The notes under the pieces are model-generated. The model made no database searches. It worked only from the letters and a program-made list of their open reading frames with translations, and had not been told where the DNA came from. A DNA stretch of 19,931 bases from an uncultured Campylobacter sp. (lineage in GTDB: Bacteria; Campylobacterota; Campylobacteria; Campylobacterales; Campylobacteraceae). The stretch is from positions 1 to 19,931 of the forward strand of contig NZ_CALIAV010000092.1 of the NCBI RefSeq assembly GCF_938045625.1, written 5' to 3'. Below, piece after piece: positions 7,811 through 15,635 of this stretch (positions are counted from its first letter, which is position 1; the number at the start of each line of letters is the position of its first letter). A program made the translations under genes and the position numbers.

Positions 7811-8531
7811 ATTAGAAGTTAAAGATTTACAAAAAACTATCAAAAAAACAAACATCATAAAAGGTATCTCGCTAGAGGTCAAAAGCGGCGAGGTAGTAGG
7901 GCTGCTAGGTCCAAACGGCGCGGGTAAAACGACGACGTTTTATATGATATGCGGGCTCATCTCGCCCTCTAGCGGTAGCGTGTTTTTAGACGGCGCGGAC
8001 GTGACGAAGGTGCCGCTACACAAGCGTGCGCATATGGGTATCGGCTATCTGCCGCAAGAATCAAGTATATTTAAAGACCTCTCCGTCGAGGAAAATTTAC
8101 TGCTCGGCGCCGAGATATTATATAAAGACGAAGCCGTCCGCGAGAAAAAAGTAAATGAGATGCTAAATTTGCTAAATATCGAGCCGATACGCCTGCGAAA
8201 GGGCGTGAGCCTAAGCGGCGGCGAGCGCAGACGCTGCGAGATCGCTAGAAGCCTCATTATCACGCCTAAATTTTTGCTTCTGGATGAGCCTTTTGCCGGC
8301 GTTGATCCGATCGCCGTTAGCGATATACAAGGTATCGTTCGCGACCTAAAGAAGCTTGGCATCGGCGTGCTCATCACCGATCACAACGTCCGCGAGACGC
8401 TAGCCATCTGCGACCGAGCCTACGTCATCAAGGACGGTAGCCTGCTAGCTAGTGGCAGCGCGAACGAAGTCGCGAACAACAAACTCGTACGCACCCACTA
8501 TCTGGGCGAAGAGTTTAAATTTGTAGAATAA
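7803..8531 (+). CDS. lptB: LptB, ATPase of the lipopolysaccharide export transporter
   Basis: LptB dimers power LptFG extraction of LPS from the inner membrane into the Lpt bridge. The 242-residue ABC ATPase has Walker A GPNGAGKT (36-43), Q-loop GYLPQE (81-86), signature LSGGE (137-141), Walker B FLLLDEP (157-163) with AGVDP after it, and switch His 194 (ITDHNVRET). LptB-type features include LSVEENL and the ending HYLGEEFKF. The start is GTG at 7803, inside tsaE, and the stop overlaps the rpoN ATG by one base (TAATG). Confidence 0.95.
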   Translation: MHKLEVKDLQKTIKKTNIIKGISLEVKSGEVVGLLGPNGAGKTTTFYMICGLISPSSGSVFLDGADVTKVPLHKRAHMGIGYLPQESSIFKDLSVEENLLLGAEILYKDEAVREKKVNEMLNLLNIEPIRLRKGVSLSGGERRRCEIARSLIITPKFLLLDEPFAGVDPIAVSDIQGIVRDLKKLGIGVLITDHNVRETLAICDRAYVIKDGSLLASGSANEVANNKLVRTHYLGEEFKFVE

Positions 8532-9793
8532 TGCTAAAGCAAACTCAAGCTCCCAAAAATAAGCTCTCGCACACGTTGCGCTCGTGGCTGCCGATACTAA
8601 GCAGCAGCGTCGAGGAGCTAAAGGAGACGCTTGAGCCGTTTTTAGCGGATAATCCGTTCGCTAGCGTGCAGCAGCGAAATTTAAGCGAGCTACCAAGCGC
8701 CGCGCCATCCAAAAAAGATAAAAATTTCTTCAAAGAAATATCAAAAAATAGCGTAACTGATAGTATCGAAAGCTTTAGCGTGGCTAAAACCGGGCTCTAC
8801 GACAAGCTAATCGAGCAGATAGATAAGCCGCTGTTTCCAACCGAAAAATCCCAAAAAATCGCGATGAAAATCATCGAGTGCATAAACGAGGAGGGCTACT
8901 ACGAGCCTGAAGTCTTTGACGAATTTAGCGAGGCGGAGATCGAGTCGGTGCGCAAGCGCTTTGCCTACCTTGAGCCCGCAGGCATCGGTGCAAAGGACTA
9001 CAAGGAGAGCTTTTTGTTTCAGCTTGAGGAGCTAAATTTGGACGAGAAGCTCTTTGAAAGCGCTAAAAAGCTTGCGTTAAATTTCGAAAATCTCTCCCAA
9101 ATGCGCAAAATCCCGCTCTATAATGAAGCGCTCGCCGTCATCAAGAGGCTAAAAAATCCGCCCGCGATCGAGTATATGAGCGAGGCTGCGGCGATCATCC
9201 CAGACATCGTCATCGACACGAGCTCGGGCGGTATCGAGGTGCGCATCAACGACGATTTTTACCCAGAGATCGTCATCGACGTCGAGGGGCTTGACGAAAA
9301 AGAAAGCTTCGTCGCCTCGCGCGTAAAGGAAGCTAAAGACCTCATAGACGCGCTTGACATGCGAAAAGCCACGCTGCGAAAGATCGCCCTCATGCTAGTG
9401 GAGTATCAGTATGATTACTTTTTTGGCGGCGACATCAAACCTATGCGCCTAAAGGACATCGCCGAGGATCTAGGGCGAAACCCATCGACCATCTCGCGCG
9501 GTATCTCAAACAAATACCTCGAGTGCTCGCGCGGGCTCGTGCCTATAAAGAGCTTTTTCTCCGCCGCGATCGACGATGACGTCTCAAACAAGGCCATCAA
9601 GGACTTCGTGGCAAATCTTGTCCGCAACGAAAATCCCGCCAAGCCGCTTAGCGATCTAAAAATTTTGGAGTTTATAAAGAAGGAATTTAACGTCGAGGTC
9701 GTCCGCCGCACGATAACCAAGTACCGGCTCGCGCTAAATATCGGTAGCTCCAGCGAGCGCAAAAAGACCTATCTGCTGCAATCCGGTAAGTAA
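8531..9793 (+). CDS. rpoN: RNA polymerase sigma-54 factor RpoN
   Basis: Sigma-54 directs RNA polymerase to -24/-12 promoters and needs an AAA+ activator; in Campylobacter it drives the middle flagellar genes with FlgR. The 420-residue protein has a region I-like N-terminus (VEELKETLEPFLADNPF), the core-binding region (about 90-260), a helix-turn-helix (LKDIAEDLGRNPSTISRGIS, around residues 308-330) and the RpoN box RRTITKYRLAL (about 392-402). Shorter than the ~480 of gammaproteobacteria because region II is reduced. It is the last gene of the overlapping operon that starts at 7167. Confidence 0.96.
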   Translation: MLKQTQAPKNKLSHTLRSWLPILSSSVEELKETLEPFLADNPFASVQQRNLSELPSAAPSKKDKNFFKEISKNSVTDSIESFSVAKTGLYDKLIEQIDKPLFPTEKSQKIAMKIIECINEEGYYEPEVFDEFSEAEIESVRKRFAYLEPAGIGAKDYKESFLFQLEELNLDEKLFESAKKLALNFENLSQMRKIPLYNEALAVIKRLKNPPAIEYMSEAAAIIPDIVIDTSSGGIEVRINDDFYPEIVIDVEGLDEKESFVASRVKEAKDLIDALDMRKATLRKIALMLVEYQYDYFFGGDIKPMRLKDIAEDLGRNPSTISRGISNKYLECSRGLVPIKSFFSAAIDDDVSNKAIKDFVANLVRNENPAKPLSDLKILEFIKKEFNVEVVRRTITKYRLALNIGSSSERKKTYLLQSGK

Positions 9794-9821
9794 AATTTGA
9801 CGCTTGGAGTGGGTCAAATTT
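9793..9821. terminator. Hairpin directly after rpoN
   Basis: AAATTTGAC (9793-9801) and GTCAAATTT (9813-9821) form a perfect nine-pair stem with an 11-base loop, starting at the last base of the rpoN stop codon. There is no T-run, so it may only weakly terminate or protect the transcript end. The remaining gap to 9933 holds further CAAATTTG copies but no gene. Confidence 0.35.
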
Positions 9822-9932
9822 GCCAAGTGCGAAGCAAATTTGAACGTAAATTTTAAATTTAAGCTGGGGGTTTGGCGGGGCTAGTATCGTATTTCTCTTG
9901 ATTTTTAAGTCTAGAAAATTTAAAATATCCAT

Positions 9933-10307
9933 ATGAAGCGCATATTTTTTATCATTTTTGTCCTATTTTTAGGCATTGCGAGTACTTATTTGATTGAGGG
10001 CATCGCTCCCGGCATGGACAACATCATGAGAGGTTTATTTTTCGGTGTGATTTTGGCTATACCGATTTTTTGGTTATTTCGCTGTTTAAGGCTTATTCCT
10101 TGCGATCAAAATATTGAAATAACGCCTATAGATATATTTTTCGACGATAGCAACGGCGATAGTTACTTTTACGTTTTTAATCTTATTATTTCTTTGATTT
10201 TGATGTTATTTATAGGTCCTTATGCGTTAATTACGGCTATAGTTTGCGTGATTTTTCAGGGTACAATTAAACGGTTACTAAATTACATTTTTTATGCTAA
10301 AGTCTAA
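9933..10307 (+). CDS. Small integral membrane protein, function unknown
   Basis: I do not recognise this 124-residue protein. It has about four hydrophobic segments: 3-24, 33-52, and two close together within 80-120, separated by a polar loop (about 56-78) with several acidic residues. The start ATG has no clear Shine-Dalgarno. It lies alone between rpoN and a convergent operon ending at 10317, ten bases beyond its stop. Isoleucine- and phenylalanine-rich composition and clean membrane pattern favour a real gene, but coding support is weaker than for its neighbours. Confidence 0.6.
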   Translation: MKRIFFIIFVLFLGIASTYLIEGIAPGMDNIMRGLFFGVILAIPIFWLFRCLRLIPCDQNIEITPIDIFFDDSNGDSYFYVFNLIISLILMLFIGPYALITAIVCVIFQGTIKRLLNYIFYAKV

Positions 10308-10316
10308 ATTTAAATC

Positions 10317-11135
10317 TTATTCCACCGCTCCCGACTCAAGCTCTTTAAAATAAGGCTTCAAGCTCTCATAAGCGTTTTGGATACGCTGAAACTGCATTTT
10401 GTATTCGTCCAAAAGCTCGGGGCTAAGCGCGGCGTGAAAGTCGGGGTGATAGGCTTTAACTAGCTCCAGATAGCGGTTTCGCACATCCTCGAAGCTATCG
10501 TTTTTATCGCATCCAAGCACCGTAAAATGATCCTCGAAAAGGCTAGCAAGAGCAGCAAATTTGGCCTCGTTTTTCTTGGCGCAGATTTTGATTTGTTTTT
10601 TAAAATTTTCAAATTCCTCTTCGTTATAGTTAAAGATGATCGAAAATTTCATATATTCGCTTTTGTTAAATAGCTCCTCTAGACGCTCGCACTCGCCCAA
10701 ATTTGCGATATTTAGGACGATTTGACCCTCGGCGGATAAAATTTGCTTTGACTCAAAGCCTCTAATTATGTGCGAGATGAAGGCTTCATTTGAGCGATCG
10801 AAGCTAAATATCGCGCCGCCCCGCACGAAGGCGACATCGACGAAAACCATGGCTTTGAGCGAGTTTGGTTGGATGTAGTGGAGTTTGATGGTTTTATACT
10901 CGGCGAAGTTTAGATTCACGTTTTTTAGCTCGTATCTTTGGCAAAGTTTTTTTAGAAATTTGACGAAATATTTGCGCTGAACCTTCTCATTTTCGTCGTA
11001 AAACGACATCACTTTGCCTTTTTGCCCCAGCGTCTTGGCGAAGTTTCGCTTTATGAGCGCTTGTAGCTCGAAAAACAGATCGGCGTCTGATGTTTCTATG
11101 CTTAGTGATTCTAGATTTTGACTTACTTTTATCAA
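10317..11135 (-). CDS. J-domain protein with C-terminal DnaJ module
   Basis: A 272-residue protein whose last ~65 residues are a J domain: FTVLGCDKNDSFEDVRNRY, then helix II/III with the HPD tripeptide at 230-232 (YHPDFH), then FQRIQNAYESLK. The HPD motif stimulates the ATPase of a DnaK partner. The first ~200 residues are of unknown fold, with mixed charged helices and strands. Most J proteins carry the domain at the N-terminus, so this is an inverted layout, known for an annotated DnaJ-like protein next to the same transferase in C. jejuni (from memory). Start is TTG 11135, supported by AAAGG upstream. It lies 35 bases after bpt, as the last gene of the pycA operon. Confidence 0.8.
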   Translation of the reverse strand: MIKVSQNLESLSIETSDADLFFELQALIKRNFAKTLGQKGKVMSFYDENEKVQRKYFVKFLKKLCQRYELKNVNLNFAEYKTIKLHYIQPNSLKAMVFVDVAFVRGGAIFSFDRSNEAFISHIIRGFESKQILSAEGQIVLNIANLGECERLEELFNKSEYMKFSIIFNYNEEEFENFKKQIKICAKKNEAKFAALASLFEDHFTVLGCDKNDSFEDVRNRYLELVKAYHPDFHAALSPELLDEYKMQFQRIQNAYESLKPYFKELESGAVE

Positions 11136-11170
11136 ATTTTGCCTTTATAAAACGCACTTGAAAGCATTTT

Positions 11171-11893
11171 TTATTCCGCTTTTTCCCACACGGGCGTTTC
11201 GTCTAGCGCGACGTATTCGCACAGACGCTCGTAGGGCTTGTAGTCGGCCTTGTAGGCTAGGCTAGGGCAGTCTTTGACGTAGTAGCCTAGATATATCCAG
11301 CGCAAATTTAGCTGCCTGGCTAATAAAATTTGCTGATAGAGCGAGTATCTACCGATGCTAAGATCTGCAAAATCCGGGTCGTAATAGCAATAAACCGCCG
11401 AGATACCGTCGCTAAGGATATCGACGAGATCGACGCCGATGAGCCGGCCGCCGGCAAAATACGCAATCTCCTTGCCAAACTCCGCATGCCCTGCGACGTA
11501 GAGCTCATAGTAGCGGCGAAAGTCCAGCTCGTAGTACTTCCACTCGCGCTTTTGCTGCATAAATTTATGATATTTTTTGTATAACGCCACGTGCGCGTCG
11601 TCTATGAGCGGCTTTGTGAGGATGATTTTGGTGTTTTCGTTTTTGCGTATCGTACGGCGGGCGGATTTATTAAATTTAAAATTTAGCGCATCGACCCTGA
11701 TATTTACGCACTCGCGACAACCCGCGCAGTTTGGCTTGGAGAAATATTTGCCAAAGCGCCTAAAGCCGCGCCTAGCTAGAGCGTCGTTTACGGCAAAGTC
11801 GCAGCCGTCTATGTAGCGATACTCCATGCGCGAGTCCCTGTCCTTGAGGTAGGGGCAGGGGCTAGGCAAGGTGGAAAACGGCACGACTAGCAC
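11171..11893 (-). CDS. bpt: Aminoacyl-tRNA--protein transferase (Bpt/Ate family)
   Basis: This family transfers an amino acid (Leu in characterised bacterial Bpt; Arg in eukaryotic ATE1) from aminoacyl-tRNA to the N-terminus of proteins, marking them for ClpS/ClpAP. The 240-residue protein has the Cys-rich ATE N-terminal region (CPYLKDRDSRMEYRYIDGCD, then CAGCRECVNIRV), the RRTIRKN motif, and the C-terminal acyltransferase fold ending in YLGYYVKDCPSLAYKADYKP. Length is typical. The start is GTG 11893, overlapping the 73-aa gene by seven bases. Many bacterial members are labelled arginyltransferase; specificity cannot be told from sequence here. Confidence 0.9.
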   Translation of the reverse strand: MLVVPFSTLPSPCPYLKDRDSRMEYRYIDGCDFAVNDALARRGFRRFGKYFSKPNCAGCRECVNIRVDALNFKFNKSARRTIRKNENTKIILTKPLIDDAHVALYKKYHKFMQQKREWKYYELDFRRYYELYVAGHAEFGKEIAYFAGGRLIGVDLVDILSDGISAVYCYYDPDFADLSIGRYSLYQQILLARQLNLRWIYLGYYVKDCPSLAYKADYKPYERLCEYVALDETPVWEKAE

Positions 11894-12108
11894 TTTTTGA
11901 TATCCGCGTCCTTGACGTAGGCTAGAAACTCGTCACGCAAATTTTGCTCTTTGTGCGCGATGGCTTCTTCTTTGCTGAAAGTTTTTGGCTCAGGCTTTAA
12001 ATTTTGCTTTGCGACATTTTTGGCGGCTGAATTTGAGCTCAAATTTGCATTTTGCTCTTTTTGCAGCTCTTTTTTTATATCCTTTAAACTATCGAAAAAA
12101 TCATTCAT
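11887..12108 (-). CDS. 73-residue hypothetical protein between pycA and bpt
   Basis: A small, soluble, highly charged protein: an N-terminal helix (MNDFFDSLKDIKKELQKEQ), an Asn/Ser/Ala-rich linker, then a charged helix (SKEEAIAHKEQNLRDEFLAY). No recognised domain. It overlaps pycA by eight bases and bpt by seven, which argues strongly for translation. A gene of this size occupies the same place in C. jejuni (from memory). Function unknown. Confidence 0.75.
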   Translation of the reverse strand: MNDFFDSLKDIKKELQKEQNANLSSNSAAKNVAKQNLKPEPKTFSKEEAIAHKEQNLRDEFLAYVKDADIKKC

Positions 12109-13567
12109 TCGCGTGTTCCTCTTTAAATTTTCTAGCGTCTTTTACCCTTTGTATCGCTGCGGCGATGGCGGCGATCACCTCTTCGTTATCCTCGTTGTCT
12201 TTGGTTTTCATCTTTTCTAGCAGGGTAGGCATTTTGTTTTCGACGTATGACGTATCGAAAAATCCTCGCCTAAAGTCGCGCTCCTTGCTGATGCTGAGCA
12301 AAAACGGGATCGTGGTTTTGACGCTGCCTTCGATCGTAAACTCATCCAGCGCGCGTTTTAGCTTATTTACCGCTAGATCGTAGCTAGGGGCGCGCACGAT
12401 GAGCTTAGCTAGCAAGCTATCGTAAAACGGCGGTATCTGATAGTCTTTATATAGGTGGCTATCGACACGCACGGAAGGTCCCAGAGCAGGGTAGTAGCCG
12501 GTGATCTCGCCAGGGCTCGGGATAAAGTTTTGCCATGCGTCCTCTGCGGTGATACGCGCCTCGATCGCAAAGCCTTGCGTGATGACGTCGCTTTGCTCCA
12601 TGTCGAGGATTTCGCCGGCAGCGATACGGATCTGACGTACAATGAGATCCACGCCCGTGATCTCCTCGGTCACGCCGTGCTCGACCTGGATACGAGTGTT
12701 CATCTCCATAAAATAAAAGTTGTTGTAATCATCGAGCAAAAACTCGATCGTGCCGGCGTTGGTGTAGTTTACGGCCTTTGCCGCTGCGACCGCGGTCACA
12801 CCCATGCTTTTTCGCAAACTTTCGCTCATCGTCGGACTCGGCGCTATCTCGAGGATCTTTTGGTGGCGGCGCTGGATCGAGCAGTCGCGCTCGGCCAGGT
12901 GGATGATGTTGCCGTATTTGTCGCCTAAAATTTGAAACTCGATGTGGCGCGGATTTACGACGTATTTTTCCATAAAAACTTCGTCGTTGTTAAAAAACGC
13001 CTTAGCCTCGCGCTTGCAGCTTTCAAAACTATATTCTAGCTCCTCTTCTTTCCACACTACGCGGATACCGCGTCCGCCGCCACCGCCGCTAGCTTTTAGG
13101 ATGACGGGGTAGCCGATACGTTCGGCGTAGAGCTTGATATTTTCTATCGTTTCGTTGTTTAGCTTTTCGGTGCCGGGCACGATAGGGATACCGTTTTTAT
13201 TCATCAGGTAGCGAGCGATGTTTTTGTTGCCCATTTTGCGGATGACATCGGCGGTAGGTCCGATAAATACAAGCCCAGCATCCTCGACTTCTTTGGCAAA
13301 TTCGTAGTTTTCGCTCAAAAATCCGTAGCCCGGGTGTATGGCGTCCGCGCCGCAAGCTTTTGCGACCTCGACGATGCGCTTGGCGTCTAGGTAGCCTTTG
13401 ATCGGGTCGATGCCGATCTGATAGGCCTCGTCGGCTATCTTGACATGCAGGCAGTCTTGGTCGGGCTTGGTGTAAATGGCGACGTTTTTGATGTGCAGGT
13501 CTTTGCAGGCGCGGATCACGCGAACGGCGATCTCTCCGCGGTTTGCGATCAAAATTTTATGTATCAC
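12101..13567 (-). CDS. pycA: Biotin carboxylase subunit, probably pyruvate carboxylase subunit A
   Basis: The 488-residue protein is a complete biotin carboxylase: N-terminal domain (HKILIANRGEIAVRVIRAC), Gly-rich ATP loop GGGGGRGI (161-168), active-site stretch RDCSIQRRHQK (227-237) and EMNTRIQVEH (288-297). It carboxylates biotin on a partner protein with ATP and bicarbonate. I favour PycA of the two-subunit pyruvate carboxylase (anaplerotic oxaloacetate supply) over AccC because its neighbours match the C. jejuni pycA locus (73-aa gene, bpt, J protein) and the length exceeds the ~445 of AccC. The start is GTG 13567, with AAGGA seven bases before. After IQVEH most biotin carboxylases have Pro; here it is Gly 298. 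The gene heads the four-gene operon; pycB is not in the window. Confidence 0.85.
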   Translation of the reverse strand: MIHKILIANRGEIAVRVIRACKDLHIKNVAIYTKPDQDCLHVKIADEAYQIGIDPIKGYLDAKRIVEVAKACGADAIHPGYGFLSENYEFAKEVEDAGLVFIGPTADVIRKMGNKNIARYLMNKNGIPIVPGTEKLNNETIENIKLYAERIGYPVILKASGGGGGRGIRVVWKEEELEYSFESCKREAKAFFNNDEVFMEKYVVNPRHIEFQILGDKYGNIIHLAERDCSIQRRHQKILEIAPSPTMSESLRKSMGVTAVAAAKAVNYTNAGTIEFLLDDYNNFYFMEMNTRIQVEHGVTEEITGVDLIVRQIRIAAGEILDMEQSDVITQGFAIEARITAEDAWQNFIPSPGEITGYYPALGPSVRVDSHLYKDYQIPPFYDSLLAKLIVRAPSYDLAVNKLKRALDEFTIEGSVKTTIPFLLSISKERDFRRGFFDTSYVENKMPTLLEKMKTKDNEDNEEVIAAIAAAIQRVKDARKFKEEHANE

Positions 13568-13582
13568 TTGGCTTTCCTTTCT

Positions 13583-13762
13583 TTATCGTTTCTTGAATTT
13601 TACTCTTTTTTGCTTGCTGATGCTTGAAATTTGCTTTTTTAGAGTACGAACTTTGCGTACCGTCTTTAAATTTGCTCTTTTTGCTATCTTTACTGTTTTT
13701 GCTATTAAATTTTTAGCTTGCTCTACCTTATTTGTATATTTTAATGCTCGGTAGCCAGGCAC
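13583..13762 (-). CDS. Possible 59-residue very basic protein upstream of pycA
   Basis: An open frame from GTG 13762-13760 to TAA 13585-13583, 15 bases before the pycA start. It encodes 59 residues with Lys and Arg throughout (ending KQKRVKFKKR) and a regular spacing of Lys with Ala, Val, Ile and Leu, as in nucleic-acid-binding tails or ribosome-associated small proteins. No clear ribosome-binding site precedes the GTG, and low-complexity AT-rich DNA can produce such a frame by chance. The rest of the 13568-13976 gap shows no other gene on either strand. Confidence 0.25.
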   Translation of the reverse strand: MPGYRALKYTNKVEQAKNLIAKTVKIAKRANLKTVRKVRTLKKQISSISKQKRVKFKKR

Positions 13763-13952
13763 GCTTATTTTTAATTAAATTTGTTGCGTAAGATAACATA
13801 AAGATTTTTTATAGATGGTTAAATGCGGCAAATTTGGCGCACAAATTTGAAATTTTATAGGCTTGCGGCGAATTTGATGTAGTAGGGGATGTAAAAATGT
13901 AAAATTTTTGCAACAATGTCAAAATTTATGAAAGATTTAAGAAACCTTTGGC

Positions 13953-13958
13953 TATACT
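13953..13958 (+). promoter_or_regulatory. Probable -10 box of the tRNA gene
   Basis: TATACT lies 18 bases before the mature tRNA 5' end. The upstream 13860-13950 stretch is rich in A- and T-tracts, as is usual for Campylobacter vegetative promoters that lack a strong -35 box. Confidence 0.45.
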
Positions 13959-13976
13959 TCATATTTCTTTTAAAGT

Positions 13977-14053
13977 GCGCTCGTAGCTCAGCTGGATAGA
14001 GCATTTGATTGCGGTTCAAAAGGTCAGGGATTCGAATTCCTTCGAGCGCACCA
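13977..14053 (+). tRNA. tRNA-Arg, anticodon GCG (14011-14013)
   Basis: A full cloverleaf folds: acceptor GCGCTCG (13977-13983) with CGAGCGC (14043-14049), D stem GCTC/GAGC, anticodon stem TTTGA/TCAAA around loop TTGCGGT, variable AGGTC, T stem AGGGA/TCCTT around TTCGAAT (one G-T pair), discriminator A, and encoded CCA at 14051-14053. G34 reads CGC and CGU. Many bacteria use ACG with inosine for these codons. The 3' end is the target of the integrated element that follows. Confidence 0.95.
14039..14053. other. attL: 15-bp direct repeat inside the tRNA 3' end
   Basis: CCTTCGAGCGCACCA recurs exactly at 19764-19778, 5.7 kb away, with different bases on both sides. It covers the 3' part of the T stem, the acceptor 3' strand and CCA, the usual crossover region for tyrosine integrases that use tRNA genes. 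The element supplies or preserves the tRNA end, so the tRNA stays functional. Confidence 0.88.
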
Positions 14054-14107
14054 CGATACTTACAAAACCGATAAAAATCCCCAAAATTCATGCTTTTATT
14101 TAACTAA
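14052..14107. repeat. Left imperfect terminal inverted repeat
   Basis: Three blocks match the right end in inverted orientation and the same order: CACGATACTTA (14052-14062), CCCCAAAAT (14079-14087) and TAACTAA (14101-14107). A further shared word CTTCCCAAC lies at 14153-14161. Spacing differs between ends (16 and 13 bases here, 3 and 15 at the right). Likely integrase or accessory-factor binding sites. Confidence 0.65.
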
Positions 14108-14164
14108 CGAAAACCGTTAAACGCGAAATTTATCAAATTTAACGCCCTAAAACTTCCCAACTTT

Positions 14165-14194
14165 ACTTCCCAAGCGTTTTTGGGAAGTTTTTTT
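14165..14194 (+). terminator. Rho-independent terminator after the tRNA, before int
   Basis: ACTTCCCAA (14165-14173) pairs with TTGGGAAGT (14180-14188) in a nine-pair stem with a six-base loop, followed by six T (14189-14194). It would stop tRNA readthrough into the integrase. In an excised circle it would also block transcription coming across the joined ends. Confidence 0.85.
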
Positions 14195-14227
14195 AAGCAA
14201 ATCCCGGCAAGTAGGCCTCAAAGTTTT

Positions 14228-14233
14228 TATAAT
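14228..14233 (+). promoter_or_regulatory. Probable -10 box of the integrase gene
   Basis: A consensus TATAAT preceded by a T-stretch, 22 bases before the integrase ATG at 14256. The leader contains AAAAGCGGGG (14240-14249), which is repeated exactly at 19530-19539 after another -10-like box. Confidence 0.6.
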
Positions 14234-14255
14234 TAAATTAAAAGCGGGGTCGAAA

Positions 14256-15480
14256 ATGAAACTCACTCAACAGCTAAACTTTAAAGTTGCGCCTGACGAC
14301 GCTATTCGTGATTACAAGCTCCCAAGCGATAAAAAAGAAAGTCGCCAAATGCTTACCGATACGAGCTTGTGTCTGAAAATTAAAAAGCTTCACAAAAAAA
14401 CACTACGCATGTAAAATACCGAAAAGATTTCTATTATTCAACAAACGGAAAACTAGTTAAATATTTGGGAAGTTTTGGCGATATGACCTATAAAGAAGCG
14501 CTAAAAGCTCTTGATGAGTTTTTGCTAGCCGTTCCTAGCGTTGCTAAAACTTCCAAAAATACTTTACGAAGCGTATTCGAGTTATATCTAACCTTTCGCC
14601 CTTTGCTTGCTGCAACAACCGTCAAGAAAAAGAAAACTATTTTTAACAAAAGGCTTGGGGCGCTTGCCGACAGGGACATTTCAAAAATTGAAAGAAAACA
14701 TTTGCAAGACATTGCCGATGAGATATTTCGCGAAAAACTCTACGCTAGTCTTGATGATTATTGCGAGCTTGTTCATCAGCTTTGGGGTTTTGCTAGAAAG
14801 CGAGGCATTTAAAAAAAGATATTTTTGACGGCATTCTCTTAAAAGAAAGCTACGATTGCCCGCCTAGCGAAGGTTATGGTTGGATTAGCGACCAAGCCGA
14901 TCTTGAGAGTTTAATCTCGTATGTTTTAAATTATCGCAGTCCTATATCCTCTATAAAAAAAGCTCTAATAATGGGCTTGGCTATAGGGCTTCGTGTCGGA
15001 AACGTCCGAAAGATGTCCGCAAATCATCTAAAAATTGATGAAAACGGCGAATTTTACTTACATTTTCCAAAAGATGAAAACAAAACCAAAGCAAATGGCG
15101 ATGAATATCTAGGACTTCCGCGTGAAGTTGGCGAATGGCTATTGAGTTTTAATCTTAAAGGAAGTCAATTATTTTTTGGAAATACAAAAGGCAAGCCTTT
15201 AAGCGACGGGACTCTCTCAAATGCGCTAGGCGACTATTGTTCTGAAAAGTTAGGGGATAATGTTTGCCTTGTATTTCATAGCTTCAGGAAAATAGCCTCT
15301 ACATTTTGCCATGAAAATATGCCTCAAAACGGGCTTATACCTTACGAGGTCGAGCGCACGCTTTTTCACGCTATCCACGGCGTAGCAGGGGTTTATAATA
15401 AATCAACGAATATCGCTATGACTCGAAAAGTTATAACGTGGTGGTTTAACTACTTGGAGTCTTTGGGGTTGGCGTTATGA
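14256..15480 (+). pseudogene. int: Tyrosine integrase, interrupted by two -1 frame shifts
   Basis: Three successive frames give one ~408-residue integrase. Part 1 (14256-14414) holds the N-terminal arm-type region (MKLTQQLNFKV...). After the A7 run at 14394-14400 the sense frame moves by -1 and continues as THVKYRKDFYYSTNGKLVKYLGSFGDMTY, through the core-binding domain, to TAA 14810-14812 (start of the track in this frame would be an unsupported TTG at 14465). The third frame resumes with KKDIFDGILL and holds the catalytic domain: Arg at 14992-14994 (GLRVGN), HSFR at 15277-15288, and Tyr at 15394-15396 (AGVYNKS). One added base at each break restores the whole protein. All catalytic residues survive. 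Its stop overlaps the next ATG (ATGA). It resembles P4-type integrases that use tRNA genes. Confidence 0.85.
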
Positions 15481-15635
15481 GTAAAAAAAGAAGCGGGGCC
15501 GAATTAGTTGAAACTTTTTACAGCATTCACCTTTCGACCTCTGAAATATTAGCCAATATAACCTTATCAGCACATAAAACATCTCGGGAAGTTTTGCTAA
15601 AAAATATCCTATTTTTCCGGCGGTCGGTATGCTAG
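15477..15635 (+). CDS. 52-residue frame, probable N-terminus of the replication protein
   Basis: ATG 15477 overlaps the integrase stop in an ATGA junction, as for a coupled gene. The 52 codons end at TAG 15633-15635, seven bases into the next frame. The last residues (LFFRRSVC) look out of frame, whereas the -1 frame from 15578 onward reads sensibly (KKYPIFPAVGMLENRKF) straight into the replication protein. The in-frame heptamer A AAA AAT at 15599-15605 is a standard -1 slippery pattern; one added A there would also fuse the frames. It could instead be a small separate protein. Confidence 0.5.
   Translation: MSKKRSGAELVETFYSIHLSTSEILANITLSAHKTSREVLLKNILFFRRSVC

Noticed and set aside
12455..12928. 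157-residue plus-strand frame inside pycA
   Set aside because: It is antisense to a complete, conserved biotin carboxylase; Val/Asp/Leu-rich composition is typical of an antisense shadow.
13476..13754. 92-residue plus-strand frame after pycA start
   Set aside because: Phe/Cys-rich, overlaps the pycA start in antisense and has no ribosome-binding site; the opposite-strand basic frame explains the pattern equally well.
14465..14812. Independent 115-residue gene starting at TTG 14465
   Set aside because: No ribosome-binding site, and the same frame upstream continues integrase-like sequence back to the A7 run, so it is an internal integrase fragment.
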